DNA from: SZUA-309 sp965230005
GTDB lineage: Bacteria; Pseudomonadota; Gammaproteobacteria; Pseudomonadales; Azotimanducaceae
Reading direction: 5' to 3'
DNA: 64,000 nucleotides
Assembly: GCA_965230005.1 (NCBI GenBank)
Contig: OZ245934.1
Location: 682,001-746,000 of the forward strand
The notes beneath the pieces were generated by a model. It had not been told where the DNA came from. It saw only the letters and a program-made list of their open reading frames with translations, and searched no databases. Below are positions 42,513 to 51,434 of this stretch, one piece after another. The position numbers and the translations under genes were made by a program. The stretch's first letter is position 1, and each line of letters begins with the position of its first letter.

Positions 42513-43841
42513 TTATAGTTCTTGCAGCGCGTCCGCCGTTTCAGGGTCGTCGCCGAAGGCGGGGTCTTCGACGGCGGGCGCATCGGGATCCGGAATGCCG
42601 AGATCGGCGAAATAGATGCGGCGCAGGATACCCCGGAGTTCCTCGTACTGCTCGTCGACGTTGCCCTGCAGGCGCACGCTCTGATTCTCCAGTTCAATGG
42701 TATGGGGCATGATTTCCGCTTCTGCCGCGATGCCCACTTCCTCCAGAACCTGCGCATGGATCTGGGCTTCGTCGCGTTTGGTGATTGCCGTCTTCAGCAG
42801 CAGGGCACCGGCCATGACGCTCATGATGCCGCTCGTGTCCACGTAGGCATTGCTGCTCTCGCTCATGGCGGCAATGCCGCCGGCGATGGCAACGGCGCCG
42901 CCAATGGCTCGTGCTCGCGACTGTGCCTTCAGCTCCTTGTAGGCAATGGCTTCCTCATAGGTCGCCCGGCGCCAGTTCTGATAGGAGGGATACATCTCCC
43001 GATTGAAGTTCTCGTAGTACTCGTCGAGCGTGTCGATGAACAGGTATTCGCGCTCGCGGACCTTACGAACGCGGCCGAGCATGGGATCATCCTCTGCCGG
43101 GAGTCGACGCAGCTCGAACTCCCCGGAATCCGTCTCACCGATATGGTCGGCAAAGGCATCAGGGGCAAAATCCTGAGCGAATTTCATCTCCGCCGTCGCC
43201 CGGATTCGTTGAATCTGCTCGGAGGTCAGATTCTTCCGGTATTCGAGCAGATCGTCCGCGAAGTCCTTGTAGATGGTCTGGAAGGGATCGATGCCCGGCG
43301 GTATGCCTTCGTCGTAGGCGTACTTACTGGCGAGCGCTTCGTATTTCCGGGTAAACCACTTCTCGCCGGTGGCATCGGCAACGGCAAGCTCCACCTCCAT
43401 GCTCTCACCGTTTGAATGCAGGATCCGGCCCGTAACGCTGACGTCGACCGCATGGGTCGGGCGCGGAACCACCCGTACGGCGCCCCAGTTGCCGGTGCTC
43501 TGCAGCAGATTCTTGGCGAAGTAGGGCATGTAGTTGGCTTCGGCCCGGCGGATATCGGGTTGGATGAGCAGCTTGATCTGCTCGTCGTAGTCTTCCGGGA
43601 CATTCGGATCGAAGATCGCAATACCGATATCGAGCAGCTCGGATTCCGCCTGGATGCGATCGATCTGTTCGGGAGGGGTCATGTCGACGATGCGCACCGT
43701 TTCCGAGGTGCAGCCGCTCAGCATCGCAATGGCGACCAGCAGGCCGGCCAGCCAGAGTGGTTGGCCCCGCACAGCGGCCCGGCGAGGCCGGCTGACATGA
43801 GAGGGTAACGGACCTGCGCTGCTCGATTTCATGTTCTGCAT
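42513..43841 (-). CDS. Large lipoprotein of envelope cluster
   Basis: A 442-residue protein with a long N-region and then LLVAIAMLSGC, giving a lipidated Cys at about residue 44. Residues about 60-290 form a mixed domain. A Gly/Ala-rich hydrophobic segment around 310-350 (IGGAVAIAGGIAAM, VMAGALLLKTAI) could associate with a membrane. The C-terminal part is acidic and helical. No family recognised. Upstream of the TPR gene with a 30-base gap. Confidence 0.7.
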   Translation of the reverse strand: MQNMKSSSAGPLPSHVSRPRRAAVRGQPLWLAGLLVAIAMLSGCTSETVRIVDMTPPEQIDRIQAESELLDIGIAIFDPNVPEDYDEQIKLLIQPDIRRAEANYMPYFAKNLLQSTGNWGAVRVVPRPTHAVDVSVTGRILHSNGESMEVELAVADATGEKWFTRKYEALASKYAYDEGIPPGIDPFQTIYKDFADDLLEYRKNLTSEQIQRIRATAEMKFAQDFAPDAFADHIGETDSGEFELRRLPAEDDPMLGRVRKVREREYLFIDTLDEYYENFNREMYPSYQNWRRATYEEAIAYKELKAQSRARAIGGAVAIAGGIAAMSESSNAYVDTSGIMSVMAGALLLKTAITKRDEAQIHAQVLEEVGIAAEAEIMPHTIELENQSVRLQGNVDEQYEELRGILRRIYFADLGIPDPDAPAVEDPAFGDDPETADALQEL

Positions 43842-43867
43842 TCGCTCCTCAGGAAGGCGTCTTCAAC

Positions 43868-45097
43868 TCAGGCGCCTTTGTAGCGTCGGTACTCCTCCCA
43901 GAGCTTCTCCCTGAGCTCCGGGTCCGGTTCGTTCATGGCAGCTTCGCGCAGCTGCCGGGCGATGATGTCGTCGTCCCGGGCGTCCGGAATGTCCTCCGGC
44001 ACCTGGCTGCCACCGGTAGACATGGGTGGCGCCTTCTGGCTGTTGTTCTGGCTCGGCATACCCCTGGGTACGTAGCCGGCCGTCTGCTGCTGGGCGCCGC
44101 CGGGCTCACCGGGGGTGCCCTGAACTGCGCCCTGTTCGCCAGGTAACTCTCCCTGGGCATTGCCTGAACCTGCTCGTTCGTTGCTGCGCTGCTGGATGAC
44201 CGCACGTTCCGCGAGAATTTCGCCGTCGAAGTCCTCGAGCGCTTTGTCGAGCTCGCTGTCGCCGCCCTGGCCTCCGGGCGGTTGCCCATCCTGACCCCCT
44301 GGCGGCTGGCCGTTCTGACCGGCGCCTGCGCCGGCTCCTGGGGGCAGGCCCTGTTCAGAGGGCATCGGCGGAATGCGGGAGCCATTGCCCCCCGGCAGCT
44401 GGTTCGATGTTTCCCAGCCATCGTTGCCGGAGCCGGAACCGGGCACGCCGCTCTCCCAGCTCTCCGTTTCCGCACCTCCCGGCTGACCGCCCTGGGCGCC
44501 GCCAGGTGGCATGCCACCCTGCGGCATTTCCTGACCGCCGGCCGCGCCGCCACCCTGCTGCTGCTCCCAGGTGGGTTGGGACTGAGTGCCTGGCTGGTTG
44601 CCTTCGCCCTGTGTGCCTGGCATCTCTCCCTGGCCCGGGTTTTGTCCGCCAGGGGACTGCTGCCCGGGCATTTCACCGCCGGGCACCTGTCCCGGCATCT
44701 GACCACCGGGCATCTGCTGGCCGGATTGCCCACCTTGCTGTTGTTGGCCGGATTGCTGGCCGCCGGTCTGCTGCTGCCCCGATTGCTGCCCCCCTGGCTG
44801 CTGCTGACCCGGGCTCTGGCTGCCCGGCGGCATGCTGGCACCGCCCGGAGGCATGGACGAGCTGCCACTCTGCTGCGAGCTGGGGCTCTGCGAACTCGGA
44901 CTCTGCGAACTCGGACTCTGGGAGCTGGGGCTCTGTGAACTCGGACTCTGAGAGCTGGGTGAGCTCGGGGAAGGCATGCTGGGAGAGGGCATGCTCGGAG
45001 AACTCGGAGGCGGCTGCTGGCTGCTGTTGGACGCGCAACCGCCAAGAATCAGCGCGCTGAGGGCGAACAGCCAAGGGAGAGGAAGGCGAAATTTCAT
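43868..45097 (-). CDS. Low-complexity Ser/Pro then Gln/Gly-rich lipoprotein
   Basis: A 409-residue protein with a clean lipoprotein signal (LSALILGGC, Cys21). Then comes a run of PSSQS/PSMPS repeats (about 28-75), followed by some 210 residues dominated by Gln, Gly, Pro, Met and Ser (SGQQQTGG, PGGQMPGQ). Only the last ~80 residues, charged and helical (DDIIARQLREAAMNEPDPEL), look folded. A long disordered tether anchored in a membrane with a small C-terminal binding segment is the simplest reading. Repeats in the DNA will vary between strains and complicate assembly. Confidence 0.75.
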   Translation of the reverse strand: MKFRLPLPWLFALSALILGGCASNSSQQPPPSSPSMPSPSMPSPSSPSSQSPSSQSPSSQSPSSQSPSSQSPSSQQSGSSSMPPGGASMPPGSQSPGQQQPGGQQSGQQQTGGQQSGQQQQGGQSGQQMPGGQMPGQVPGGEMPGQQSPGGQNPGQGEMPGTQGEGNQPGTQSQPTWEQQQGGGAAGGQEMPQGGMPPGGAQGGQPGGAETESWESGVPGSGSGNDGWETSNQLPGGNGSRIPPMPSEQGLPPGAGAGAGQNGQPPGGQDGQPPGGQGGDSELDKALEDFDGEILAERAVIQQRSNERAGSGNAQGELPGEQGAVQGTPGEPGGAQQQTAGYVPRGMPSQNNSQKAPPMSTGGSQVPEDIPDARDDDIIARQLREAAMNEPDPELREKLWEEYRRYKGA

Positions 45098-45200
45098 GGT
45101 CGGAGGCTCCGTTCGGCGCCGGCCATGCTCCCCTCGAGGTGTGGGGGCCGGCTTTCCGCGTCGATGCTAGCCATCCTAACCTGAACGTCCGCTGTATGGC

Positions 45201-46625
45201 TCACGGCTCTTCCGTCCGCTCAGTGAGCGTCACCTGCGGGTAATAGGTGAAGCGGTGAGTGTAGACATAGTCCTGCGACGGTGCCGGCACGCCGTTGACG
45301 ATTGCCGGACGGAAGCGCGATACGCGAATGCTCTTGCGTACGCGGAAGTCCATCATGCCTTCGGGCTGAGAATCGAGGGTTTCCAGACGTCGCGTGGATC
45401 CCCGTTCAGTGATGTCGAACTGCACGGTCACCAGGCCCTCGGCTTCGCTCTGCGGTGCCTCAGGCATGCTCGGGTCGCTGGGTGCCGGGAAGTGGATGAG
45501 CTTCGGTCGACCGAAGAAGTCCTCCAGCGGAAAGTTCTCCTCCGTGGCCATGAGGTCGTAGGCGAGTTGATAAAGCGGATAGGCCTCCCGGGTCTTTTCG
45601 AACAGCAGGTGCCAGTCGGCGAGATCGAGGATTGCCTGAGCGATTTCCGGGGTCGGAGAGTCGTAAGCCCGGTGAATCTGAATGATGGCCTGCAGGGCCC
45701 GCTCCCCGGCCGGGAAGTTGTTCAGCGTGACCGGCCCATAGGTCGGTGCCATCGACGATCCGTAGGAAGAGGCATCGCTGGCGTCGATGTAGATGGGCGG
45801 AAAGCGCTCCAGACGATAGGTACGGGCCACGCCCTGCCAGGCCGGAATGGCCTCCATGGTCTGCCCCTTGCCGTTGGCCACGAGCACGTCGGTTGCGCGC
45901 TGGTAGAGGTGGCGGGCGGCAAACACGTTGTGGGTTTTTTCATACCAGCGTGCAAGGTGAAACAGGCCGGGCAGCATCTCCTCGCTGTACGGGTCGTGTG
46001 CCCGCTGCAGCACGTGGTAGGCGTATTCCTCGCGCTCGTTGGCCGTCTCGAAGTCGCCGAGGGTTCGATAGACCTCCGCTTCGCGGTACACGATTTCGAC
46101 CTGGCCCGCAGACACCAGTCCGGAATTGACCCGCTCCAGATGAATGGCGCGGCCGAAGCTGTCCAGCGCGGCGTTGTACTCACCTTCCTGAACCTGGATA
46201 TCACCGAGCATGGTGATGGGGCGGACGAGGGCCGGATCGAAGCGATGGCTCGATCGTTCGATTTCGCGAATCTTGTTGCTCAGCCAGTACTTTGGAATGT
46301 CGTATTCGCCAGCATCGATCTGCGCCTGGATCTGCTCCAGATCCGGGTCGAGCTCGTCGAGGATGTCGGCGATGCTCGTGCCACTGGCGTCGCGCCGATT
46401 CGGCATGCTCATGGGCGCTGCCGGGGCGTTGGCGGCGTCTTCGAACGGGTTGGTCGCGGCCGGTGCCGGGGCAGTGGCGTCGAAGCCATCCTGAAGCGTC
46501 TTCGCAGCCTCTTCAGCCTGGGCTGGAACCGCGGCGCAGAACGAGGTCAGCATCAGTGTCACCGCTGCGCGTTTCACCGACTGCGCCACCCGGTTGGTGG
46601 CCTTAACTCGCCACAGATTCACCAT
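45201..46625 (-). CDS. Periplasmic helical-repeat protein with TonB-C-like domain
   Basis: A 474-residue protein with a signal peptide ending VPAQA near residue 37. Residues about 80-380 are helical repeats of TPR type (EYNAALDSFGRAIHLE, TREAYPLYQLAYDLM). The C-terminal ~80 residues read as a TonB C-terminal-like domain: GLVTVQFDITERG, VRKSIRVSRFRPAIVNG, YVYTHRFTYYP. TonB-C domains transmit force from ExbB-ExbD to outer-membrane partners. First gene of the twelve-gene cluster, so its promoter should lie in 46626-46957. Confidence 0.75.
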   Translation of the reverse strand: MVNLWRVKATNRVAQSVKRAAVTLMLTSFCAAVPAQAEEAAKTLQDGFDATAPAPAATNPFEDAANAPAAPMSMPNRRDASGTSIADILDELDPDLEQIQAQIDAGEYDIPKYWLSNKIREIERSSHRFDPALVRPITMLGDIQVQEGEYNAALDSFGRAIHLERVNSGLVSAGQVEIVYREAEVYRTLGDFETANEREEYAYHVLQRAHDPYSEEMLPGLFHLARWYEKTHNVFAARHLYQRATDVLVANGKGQTMEAIPAWQGVARTYRLERFPPIYIDASDASSYGSSMAPTYGPVTLNNFPAGERALQAIIQIHRAYDSPTPEIAQAILDLADWHLLFEKTREAYPLYQLAYDLMATEENFPLEDFFGRPKLIHFPAPSDPSMPEAPQSEAEGLVTVQFDITERGSTRRLETLDSQPEGMMDFRVRKSIRVSRFRPAIVNGVPAPSQDYVYTHRFTYYPQVTLTERTEEP

Positions 46626-46957
46626 CGCTTCTTCAGTTTCCTGATCTCAATCTGCTATGACCTTCAATGGGCAGTGGGCCCTAGGTTGTCCCGCGCGCTC
46701 AGGCGCCCCCGTTCCTGTTTCGCTTGATAGCGCTCCAGCCGTGAAGCCGGCGTCGACGACGGTTCGCGGGTGCGTGTGCCGTGCTTGTGTCATCGCCCGG
46801 CAGACGGTTCCGAGACGCCGCTCGCCGCGTCACCTCTGCTCTGCGTTCTATGACCGCAAAGCCTTGATTCCGTTCGAGTGTGAAATTGCCTCCAGGGCAA
46901 GTCAAGGGAGCACCCAGGGGCGCAGAATCGGCTTTTGAGCTACCATCGCCGCCCATT
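46626..46957. other. Intergenic region, 332 bases
   Basis: Divergent region between the envelope cluster and tusA. Promoters for both should lie here, but I see no clear -35/-10 pair, operator palindrome or hairpin with a T run. Short frames in the region are not supported by ribosome sites or family resemblance. Confidence 0.5.
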
Positions 46958-47200
46958 ATGTGTGACCCAGATCTGAACGCTGACGCAGAGCTCGACGCCC
47001 GCGGCCTGCTTTGCCCGGAACCCCTCATGCTCGTGCGCAATCGTGTCCGCGAGATGCACTCGGGGGAGGTGCTTTACATCGAAGCCACGGACCCCAGCAC
47101 GGGCAGGGACTTCATGAATTTCTGCCGTTTCATGGGCCACGAACTGCTCGCTGAGGACACCGACGGAGATCCGCTCCGCTACTGGATCCGGAAAGGCTAG
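46958..47200 (+). CDS. tusA: TusA-family sulfurtransferase
   Basis: An 80-residue protein with the TusA signature LDARGLLCPEPLMLVRNRV (residues 12-30), where Cys19 carries the persulfide. TusA relays sulfur for tRNA thiolation and other pathways. I place the start at ATG 46958; the open frame extends upstream with no support. The C-terminal half has FCRFMGHEL, typical of the family. It begins a seven-gene coupled run. Confidence 0.9.
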   Translation: MCDPDLNADAELDARGLLCPEPLMLVRNRVREMHSGEVLYIEATDPSTGRDFMNFCRFMGHELLAEDTDGDPLRYWIRKG

Positions 47201-47201
47201 G

Positions 47202-47693
47202 ATGGTTGCCCGATACTTCGCCTACGGTTCAAACATGAATCCGGATCGGGTTCGGGAGCGGGGCATCGAGTTCGACCACGCCTGTGGGGCGCGCTTGCCG
47301 GGCTATGCGCTGGTGTTCGACAAGACTTCCCGCAAACATGCCGGGGTTGGGCATGCCAACCTGCTGCCGGCACCGGGGCGAGTCGCCGAGGGCGTGCTGT
47401 ACTTTCTCACCAACGCCGCTGAGATCGGGAAAATGGATCGCTTCGAGTCGACGCCGATCAACTACTCCCGCGAGATCATCCGGGTTTCCGTCGAGGCAGA
47501 GGAGGTTCCGGCAGCGGCCTCGGCCGCAAACGGCTGGATTGCGACCTGGACCTACTTTGCCAATCCTGCCGTCCGTCAGCCCGCGCTCAAGCCGCCGCGC
47601 AGTTATCTCGAACACCTGCTGGCGGGTCGACCTTACCTGTCCGACGAGTATTACGAGGCGCTGGCAGCCTGGCCCTGTGACGACGGGCGATGA
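47202..47693 (+). CDS. Gamma-glutamylcyclotransferase-like protein
   Basis: A 163-residue protein opening with RYFAYGSNMNPDRV (residues 4-17), the substrate-binding loop of the GGCT/AIG2-like fold. The catalytic glutamate is expected in MDRFESTPINYSR near 80. Family members release 5-oxoproline from gamma-glutamyl compounds, including glutathione breakdown products; the substrate here is unproven. It follows tusA by one base. Confidence 0.85.
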   Translation: MVARYFAYGSNMNPDRVRERGIEFDHACGARLPGYALVFDKTSRKHAGVGHANLLPAPGRVAEGVLYFLTNAAEIGKMDRFESTPINYSREIIRVSVEAEEVPAAASAANGWIATWTYFANPAVRQPALKPPRSYLEHLLAGRPYLSDEYYEALAAWPCDDGR

Positions 47694-48220
47694 TCCGCCG
47701 CCCTCGTCGATGCGCCAGTGCCCTGACGGACCTGCAGATCGCCGGCTGTTTCAATCGCGGCCTCGGCCGTCGTTATCAGGTCCGGCTGATGGGCGGCGCG
47801 CCGGAACCGATTTACGAGGCGCGTCCAGAAGGGACTTCGATCATCCGTTACCGAGCCGATTACCCGGCCAGTGCCCTGCATGAGCTTGCGCACTGGTGTA
47901 TTGCCGGAGCTGGTCGGCGCCGGCTCGATGATTATGGCTACTGGTATCGGCCGCCTCCGCGGACAGCTGCCGAACAGGCGGCCTTCCTACGGGTGGAGGT
48001 GCCGGTGCAGGCTCTGGAAGCGGAGCTGGCTGAGGCCTGCGGATTGCCGTTCCAGGTCAGTGTTGATGACGTCAGCAATTCGGAAGGTCGAGTGACCCTG
48101 GAGCGGGCACTCGCCACCTACAGAGAAGCCCGGCACCCGCTGCCGCCCCGCGGGCGCGTTCTCGCCGAAGCTCTGCGATTGCTCCGGAAAGCGTGCATGA
48201 CTTCGGCTGCCCGGCCGTGA
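47690..48220 (+). CDS. epmC: Elongation factor P hydroxylase
   Basis: A 176-residue protein of the YfcM/EpmC family. It has the metal-binding HELAHWCIAG around residue 64-73, then RRRLDDYGYWYRPPPRT and FLRVEVPVQALEAEL, and FQVSVDDVSNSEG near 120. EpmC hydroxylates the beta-lysylated lysine of EF-P. The epmA and epmB genes are not in this window. It is coupled by four-base overlaps at both ends. Confidence 0.9.
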   Translation: MIRRPRRCASALTDLQIAGCFNRGLGRRYQVRLMGGAPEPIYEARPEGTSIIRYRADYPASALHELAHWCIAGAGRRRLDDYGYWYRPPPRTAAEQAAFLRVEVPVQALEAELAEACGLPFQVSVDDVSNSEGRVTLERALATYREARHPLPPRGRVLAEALRLLRKACMTSAARP

Positions 48221-49134
48221 GCGGCTCCGCGCCGCTCTTCCTGCTCGACGGCACGCTGCTGTTTTTCAGGGCGCTCTACGGCATGCCCGATGTGTTCAGG
48301 GACCGGGATGGCCTGTCGGTCAACGGGGTGCGTGGCTACCTCAGCTATCTCCTGAAAGTGCTCAGCGGCGGTGTGCAGATCGGCCCTGCTGGCCCGGTGA
48401 CCCATTGCGCGGTGGCCTTTGACGAAAGTCTGACCACCTGCTGGCGGAATCGCGTTTATGCGGCGTACAAAGCCAACCGTCCCCCTTCGGACGAGAATAT
48501 CCGGCAGCAGCTCGAGCGCTGTCAGGCGGTTACGGCGCTGCTGGGAGTGCCGCTGCTGGCGGACCTCGAGTTCGAGGCCGATGACTTCATCGCCACCCTG
48601 GCCCGGCACAGTACCCGAGGGGTTGTCATCGTCAGCCGGGACAAAGATCTGAATCAGCTGGTGGACGATCGAATTCGCCTGCTGGATCCGAAGGACGACA
48701 CGCTGCGGGGCTTGGCGGAGTTTCAGACGGAATTCGGGTTCATGCCGGCGCTGTTTCCCGACTACCAGGCCCTGACCGGCGACAGCGTCGACAATATTCC
48801 CGGCATTAAGGGCATCGGACCCAAGGCGGCCGGTCGCCTCGTGAGGAGTTTCGGGGGCCTCGAAGCCATCTACGATGCGGAAGCCCGTTGGCCGGAGGCA
48901 GGTTTGAAGGAGGGCAGCAAACTGGCCGAGCGTCTGAGGCAGGGTCGGGAGCAGGCCTTTCTGTTTCGACAGGTCCTGCGCCTCGATGAGAACGTAGCGC
49001 TGGCGCTGCAGCTCGGTGATCCGCAGGTGAAACCGCCTGATGCTCAGACGCTGACCCTTGGGCTGGCAGAGCTACGCCTCGATGGCGCGCTCGGTCAGGG
49101 CGTCGACAACAGCCTGGAGCACTTCCTTGCCTGA
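48217..49134 (+). CDS. 5'-3' exonuclease (polymerase I small-fragment-like / Xni-like)
   Basis: A 305-residue nuclease with the acidic metal sites of the 5'-3' exonuclease/FEN family: FLLDGTLLFFRALYG at the start, VAFDES near 68, FEADDFIATLA near 116, VSRDKDLNQLV near 138, and the helix-hairpin-helix GDSVDNIPGIKGIGPKAA near 188. It would remove flap or RNA-primed 5' ends. I choose GTG 48217, which overlaps the epmC stop as GTGA; GTG 48193 is a longer alternative. All catalytic acids appear present. Confidence 0.88.
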   Translation: MSGSAPLFLLDGTLLFFRALYGMPDVFRDRDGLSVNGVRGYLSYLLKVLSGGVQIGPAGPVTHCAVAFDESLTTCWRNRVYAAYKANRPPSDENIRQQLERCQAVTALLGVPLLADLEFEADDFIATLARHSTRGVVIVSRDKDLNQLVDDRIRLLDPKDDTLRGLAEFQTEFGFMPALFPDYQALTGDSVDNIPGIKGIGPKAAGRLVRSFGGLEAIYDAEARWPEAGLKEGSKLAERLRQGREQAFLFRQVLRLDENVALALQLGDPQVKPPDAQTLTLGLAELRLDGALGQGVDNSLEHFLA

Positions 49135-50221
49135 GGTCGTTGACTGCGTCGTGATTGGCGCCGGGGTCGTGGGTCTCGCCTGCGCAGCTCGGCTGGCTGA
49201 GGCAGGCCGGGATGTGATCGTCCTCGAGCAGCACGATCTGATCGGGTCGGAAACCAGCTCCAGGAATTCAGAGGTGATTCACGCCGGGATCTACTATCCG
49301 ACGGGCTCGGAAAAAGCTGCGCTCTGCGTTGAAGGCAAACACTGTCTCTACGAATACTGTGACCGCTTCCAGGTGCCTTACCGACGCTGTGGAAAAGTCA
49401 TCGTGGCGGTGACGGACGAGCAGATGGACGTGCTCGACGGCTACAAGACTCAGGCCGCGAGCAACGGCGTGCCGGATCTGCAGTGGCTCGACGCCGCTCG
49501 CCTGGCGGAACTGGAACCCGCAGTAAATGGGGTTGGCGCTCTGTTTTCGCCTTCGACCGGCATCATTGACAGCCACAGCTACATGCTCAGTCTCCAGGGG
49601 CGGCTGGAAGCCGCCGGCGGCATGATCGCATTCGGTACCCGGGTGACGGGACTCAGTGCCGGAGAGTCCGGGATCGAGATCGGTCTCCAACACGATACGC
49701 TCCTGACCCGCAGCCTCGTCAACAGTGCTGGACTGTCCGCACCCGGCCTCGCCCGACAGCTCGATGATAAGGCGCCAGACGCCCACTACGCTCGCGGCCA
49801 CTATTTCACCTACAGCGGTCGACCGCCTTTTTCCCGGCTGGTCTACCCGGTTGCGGAGCCCGGTGGTCTGGGCGTCCACGTCACCCTCGATCTTGCGGGG
49901 CAGGTCAAATTCGGCCCTGATGTGGAGTGGTGCGATGGTGTCGACTACGGCTTCGACGACACCCGGAAGCCAGCCTTTGCAGCGGCGATCCGGCGTTACT
50001 TTCCCGGCCTCGAAGAAACGCGCCTGCAGCCGGATTATGTCGGTGTCCGGCCGAAGATCAGCGCGCGGGGAGAAGCAGCCGCTGACTTCCGTATTGATGG
50101 CCCCGAGGACCATGGTGTGACCGGCCTTGTTAATCTGCTCGGCATCGAAAGCCCGGGGCTCACCGCTTCTCTGGCGATCGCGGAGCGGGTCGCCGGGCTC
50201 CTGGCAGCGCCGAGTGACTGA
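49127..50221 (+). CDS. FAD-dependent oxidoreductase, L-2-hydroxyglutarate oxidase-like
   Basis: A 364-residue protein of the DAO family. It has a Rossmann motif CVVIGAGVVGLACAARL near residue 8, SSRNSEVIHAGIYYPTGS near 48-65 (a hallmark of LhgO and related enzymes), and C-terminal LLGIESPGLTASLAIAERV. It likely oxidises an L-2-hydroxy acid. The start is TTG 49127, overlapping the exonuclease stop by eight bases; a longer frame exists but reads into the previous gene. Confidence 0.85.
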   Translation: MPEVVDCVVIGAGVVGLACAARLAEAGRDVIVLEQHDLIGSETSSRNSEVIHAGIYYPTGSEKAALCVEGKHCLYEYCDRFQVPYRRCGKVIVAVTDEQMDVLDGYKTQAASNGVPDLQWLDAARLAELEPAVNGVGALFSPSTGIIDSHSYMLSLQGRLEAAGGMIAFGTRVTGLSAGESGIEIGLQHDTLLTRSLVNSAGLSAPGLARQLDDKAPDAHYARGHYFTYSGRPPFSRLVYPVAEPGGLGVHVTLDLAGQVKFGPDVEWCDGVDYGFDDTRKPAFAAAIRRYFPGLEETRLQPDYVGVRPKISARGEAAADFRIDGPEDHGVTGLVNLLGIESPGLTASLAIAERVAGLLAAPSD

Positions 50222-51434
50222 CGACACTCCACGCCTGGATCGGCTCCCCGAGCGAGGGCTGGCCGTCGGACTGCTTGTTAATCCCGTTGCCGGCCTCGGT
50301 GGCGCCACGGCGCTGAAGGGTTCCGACGGTGTTGAGGCGCAGGCAGAGGCGCGCACTCGGGGTGGGACGCCCCGGGGGGCCGAGCGGGCGACGCGGATGC
50401 TTGCGGCGATGAATCAGGCTGCAGGCATTCGCTGGTACACCTGGGCGGGTGTTATGGGGGCAGACGTGCTCGCCGAAGCGGGTCTCGACGCCACTGTGCT
50501 TGGTAAGCCAGCCACCGAACCTACGGCGGAGGACAGCAGGGCAGCGGTCCAGGCCTTCCTGGACGCGGGTGTCGATCTACTGGTGTTCGCGGGAGGCGAC
50601 GGCACGGCTCGGGACATTCTGGCCGTGGCTGAATCCGAGTTGCCGGTTCTGGGCATCCCTGCGGGGGTGAAGATGCACTCGGGTGTCTTCGCCACCACGC
50701 CATTGCGCGCGGCGGAACTCCTGGACCGGCTCGTGATCGGCGGACTCGTCAATGCGGTCCACCGGTCGGTCAAAGATCTCGATGAGGCGGCGCTCCGAGC
50801 CGGCGAGCTGCGGCCGCGCAGCTACGGAGAACTCAAAGTGCCGGAGCCGGGTGGTTATCTGCAGCATACGAAAGAGCGTGGCTTAGAAAGCGAGCCGCTG
50901 GCCCGCACCGAGATCGTTGCCGAAGTTGTCGAGCGTCTCGCCCTCGAAAGCGATCCGGTCATTCTCGGACCGGGAAGTACCCTCGCGGAGCTCAAGGTAG
51001 CCCTTGGTTTCGAAGGAACGCTGCTCGGTTTCGACGTCTGGCAGCAGGGGCGCGTGCTGACTCGCGACGCTGATGCCCGCTGGCTCCTTGAACACGTGCA
51101 GCGCGGTCGGGTGGTGCTCAGTTTCACCCGCGGCCAGGGGTTTCTCATCGGCCGTGGCAACCAGCAACTGACCCCGGATCTGCTGCGGCGTCTGGGCCGG
51201 GACTCGATCTGGGTTCTTGGAACGCGGACCAAACTCGGCAGCCTGGAGGGGCGGCCGCTGCTCATGGACTCCGATGACGCTGAGCTCGATGCACAGTGGT
51301 CCGGGCTCATCGAGATCATCAGCGGCTATCAGGACAGCCTGCTCTATCGGCTCAGCGACCGGGAATCGGACGAAAGCGCCGCGGTACCGCAGCTGTCTGC
51401 AAGGTCGCCGGACGACTCAGGGCAAGCGCCTTGA
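50214..51434 (+). CDS. ATP-NAD kinase-family protein
   Basis: A 406-residue protein of the NAD kinase/diacylglycerol-kinase-like fold. The nucleotide-binding motif FAGGDGTARD lies near 130, GIPAGVKMHSGVF near 150, and GPGSTLAELK near 255. This branch, larger than NadK, is often annotated only as an ATP-NAD kinase family protein; the true substrate is unknown. GTG 50214 overlaps the previous gene by eight bases. Confidence 0.82.
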   Translation: MTDDTPRLDRLPERGLAVGLLVNPVAGLGGATALKGSDGVEAQAEARTRGGTPRGAERATRMLAAMNQAAGIRWYTWAGVMGADVLAEAGLDATVLGKPATEPTAEDSRAAVQAFLDAGVDLLVFAGGDGTARDILAVAESELPVLGIPAGVKMHSGVFATTPLRAAELLDRLVIGGLVNAVHRSVKDLDEAALRAGELRPRSYGELKVPEPGGYLQHTKERGLESEPLARTEIVAEVVERLALESDPVILGPGSTLAELKVALGFEGTLLGFDVWQQGRVLTRDADARWLLEHVQRGRVVLSFTRGQGFLIGRGNQQLTPDLLRRLGRDSIWVLGTRTKLGSLEGRPLLMDSDDAELDAQWSGLIEIISGYQDSLLYRLSDRESDESAAVPQLSARSPDDSGQAP

